Part shown: positions 62,226 to 64,000 of the stretch, piece by piece
Numbering within the stretch: position 1 is the first letter of the stretch
Layout of the letters: each line of letters opens with the position of its first letter
NCBI RefSeq assembly: GCF_003415655.1
Contig: NZ_QRHC01000005.1
Location: forward strand, 62,001 to 126,000
Direction: 5' to 3'
Origin: Vibrio maerlii
GTDB lineage: Bacteria > Pseudomonadota > Gammaproteobacteria > Enterobacterales > Vibrionaceae
Length of the DNA: 64,000 nt
The notes under the pieces: model-generated
Databases searched by the model: none
Seen by the model: only the letters and a program-made list of their open reading frames with translations
What the model was told of the DNA's origin: nothing
Position numbers and translations under genes: made by a program

Positions 62226-63773
62226 ATGTCAGACGCAGTAAATAAAGCGCACTCTGATTCGGATATCGAGACAAAGAGCTATCAAGAGCTTCACCGTCCT
62301 TCATCTGAGTTCGCTAGCCGTTCGGACTACCTAGACCACGAACTTCAAATCATGAAACCACGCCGTTACGGTTTAAACCTTCCTGGTCGTGATTTCCGCT
62401 TCGAATTAGAAGATCTTGTTCCAGCACTTGCAGGTACTATCGGCATCATCGCGATGTACTCAGCAGTAATGATGTCTTGGGCTGAAGGCCTAACTGCTGC
62501 TTGGGACCACGTTCAACTAGGCAAAGACTTCGCTATCGAGGTTGCGCGTGTTGAGATGCTTATTCCAGCACTACTCTTCTGTGTGCTTGCTTCTGGCTTC
62601 ATTAACCCGAAGGCCAACCTCGCAGGTAACCACGGGCCAATGATCCCTCTTATCGGCACAATCGCTCTGGCGGGTGCACACCCTCTTGCATTGGCTATCT
62701 TAATCGGTGTGTTTGGCTTGATTCTGAGTTTCCTAAAAGGTGGCTCTAAACTGGTTAACTTAACCTCTGAAGGTACCGCAGGTGGTCTCTTAATCTTCTT
62801 AGGCTTAACCGGAACGATGAGCCAGATCAACTCAATCCAAGCGTGGGCTGTTGGCTTGCAATCAGACACGGTTGCTGCGGGTAGCATGGGTTATGTTGGT
62901 CTTATCGTTCTAGCAGTAACGATTGCAATCTACGCATTCCTAGCGAAAGTGAACAAGCGTTGGCTTGCAATCCCAGTTTGTGCGTTTACTGGTCTTGCTA
63001 TCGCATTGGTACTTGGTGCGGGCTTCGATATTGTATTCGAAACAGAGACGGGGATCCCTAACCTAAACCCAGTTTACTGGTGGGGCTCTGAGACAGAAGG
63101 TTGGATGCTTGGTCTTCCAAACGTTGAGCACTTCATTGCATCTCTACCATTTGCAATTCTTGCGGTTGCGATGTGGTCTCCTGACTTCCTTGGCCACCGT
63201 ATCTTCCAAGAGCTTAACTACCCTAAAAAATCTGAAAAAGTACTGATGGATGTTGATGACACAATGACTATGTGTTCTGTACGTCAAATGGTTGGTACAG
63301 CTGTGGGTGGTGGTAACATCACTTCATCTTGGGGTACTTACATGATTCCTGCGGCTATCGCTAAACGCCCTATCCCAGCAGGTTCTATCCTACTTGGTTC
63401 TCTATGTATCATCGTAGCAATCCTTGGTTTCCCGATGGACATCGCGACATGGCCTCCGTTCATGCGTGTCGCTCTTCTAGTGGGTGTATCTCTACCTCTA
63501 CTTGAAGCGGGTATGCAGATGGTTAAAGACAGCAAAGATTCACAGGCGGCAGGTATCTGTATCTTCGGTTCGGCAGTCGTGAACCCAGTTCTAGCTTGGG
63601 CACTCACTATGCTGCTTGATAACAACGGTCTTATCGGTGACAAAGAGCGTGCTCAGCGTCTATCTTTTGTAGACAAGATTGTTATCCCAGTAGGTGTTCT
63701 AGTTATCTGTCTAGTCGCGATGCTGGCTGTAGGCATGCTTGAAGGCCAATACGGCATCAAAGCGTTCCTATAA
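62226..63773 (+). CDS. DUF3360 family inner-membrane transporter
   Basis: The 515-residue protein has a hydrophilic N-terminal stretch of about 60 residues and then roughly 12 membrane segments, with NHGPMIPLIG, LTSEGTAGGLLIFLGL and SPDFLGHRIFQELNYP as conspicuous conserved-looking motifs. It belongs to DUF3360, a vibrio-rich family resembling uracil/xanthine-type and sulfate permeases (NCS2/SulP-like) in fold; no substrate is established. AGACGAGGAA precedes the ATG. A strong terminator follows. Confidence 0.8.
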   Translation: MSDAVNKAHSDSDIETKSYQELHRPSSEFASRSDYLDHELQIMKPRRYGLNLPGRDFRFELEDLVPALAGTIGIIAMYSAVMMSWAEGLTAAWDHVQLGKDFAIEVARVEMLIPALLFCVLASGFINPKANLAGNHGPMIPLIGTIALAGAHPLALAILIGVFGLILSFLKGGSKLVNLTSEGTAGGLLIFLGLTGTMSQINSIQAWAVGLQSDTVAAGSMGYVGLIVLAVTIAIYAFLAKVNKRWLAIPVCAFTGLAIALVLGAGFDIVFETETGIPNLNPVYWWGSETEGWMLGLPNVEHFIASLPFAILAVAMWSPDFLGHRIFQELNYPKKSEKVLMDVDDTMTMCSVRQMVGTAVGGGNITSSWGTYMIPAAIAKRPIPAGSILLGSLCIIVAILGFPMDIATWPPFMRVALLVGVSLPLLEAGMQMVKDSKDSQAAGICIFGSAVVNPVLAWALTMLLDNNGLIGDKERAQRLSFVDKIVIPVGVLVICLVAMLAVGMLEGQYGIKAFL

Positions 63774-63784
63774 TGATTCAATGA

Positions 63785-63818
63785 AGTTGAGAGCCAAATT
63801 CGGCTCTCAACTTTTTTT
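63785..63818 (+). terminator. Terminator after the DUF3360 gene
   Basis: AGTTGAGAGCC pairs with GGCTCTCAACT around AAATTC and runs into seven T. The remaining bases to 64000 are AT-rich and show no gene. Confidence 0.9.
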
Positions 63819-64000
63819 GAATGCAAATGCTTACATTAAAATTTTTTTTAATAATTTGGCATTTATTGATTTAGTTTAAGGTTTGCAAAAAAATTTTAGT
63901 TTAACCTTGAACTCAAGATAGAGAGTCCACATATACTGTAGTGGTTCTTTATACCCCAAAAGGGTTGTTGCACGATTCTTAGTTTAGGATAGTGACAATA

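Noticed and set aside
62513-62887. A 124-codon minus-strand frame opposite the DUF3360 gene
   Set aside because: It mirrors helices of the membrane protein and has no ribosome binding site.

Overview
The window reads as a core chromosomal segment of a marine gammaproteobacterium of the Vibrionaceae, most likely Vibrio. Pointers are the tol-pal/cyd, ruv-aspS-yecE-cmoAB, mnmA-hflD-purB and hisGDCBHAFI(E) blocks in enterobacterial-like order, a VicH-type H-NS, an NhaC-family carrier behind a lysine riboswitch, a DUF3360 transporter and moderate GC. The species is not determined; a Splendidus-clade relative is only a guess. I see no phage, insertion sequence, CRISPR array, tRNA or rRNA.

Layout. 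0-9 kb (minus strand): cytochrome bd oxidase cydA-cydB-cydX-ybgE, then ybgC-tolQ-tolR-tolA-tolB-pal-cpoB for outer-membrane constriction at division. 9-17 kb: ruvC, a small membrane protein, ruvA, ruvB and aspS (minus), then yecE and cmoA-cmoB for tRNA wobble-uridine modification (plus). 17-20.4 kb: a three-gene envelope system (retropepsin-like lipoprotein, inactive transglutaminase with 7 membrane helices, ATP-grasp ligase) ending in a 14-copy octamer repeat. 20.8-26.3 kb: tdk, cysS, ppiB, lpxH, a degenerate EAL-HDOD protein and ychJ. 26.3-37.8 kb: a catabolic island with an Opp-type ABC transporter, LacI-type regulator, GH2 beta-mannosidase and GH1 beta-glucosidase, with CRP-like sites in the control regions; it probably takes up and splits beta-mannosides/beta-glucosides. 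38-45.4 kb: the full histidine operon with a six-His leader peptide and attenuator. 45.6-48.3 kb: the NhaC-family carrier with its lysine riboswitch, and hns. 48.4-55 kb: gsk and purB, each with a PurR-like box, plus mnmA, hflD and the ribosomal oxygenase roxA. 55-61.5 kb: a chemoreceptor, xthA and a basic-amino-acid ABC transporter. 62.2-63.8 kb: a DUF3360 transporter after a 700-base leader.

The least ordinary content is in small intergenic elements. A roughly 80-bp CTAG-rich repeat lies inside ruvA-ruvB and cmoA-cmoB and in both places supplies the Shine-Dalgarno sequence of the downstream gene. A 47-bp block holding a stop codon plus terminator is nearly identical at the ends of two unrelated genes 17 kb apart. 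An octamer array (GAGAGCTA) has grown from that same block at one of them. Function calls rest on reading protein motifs and gene order; no database search was possible.
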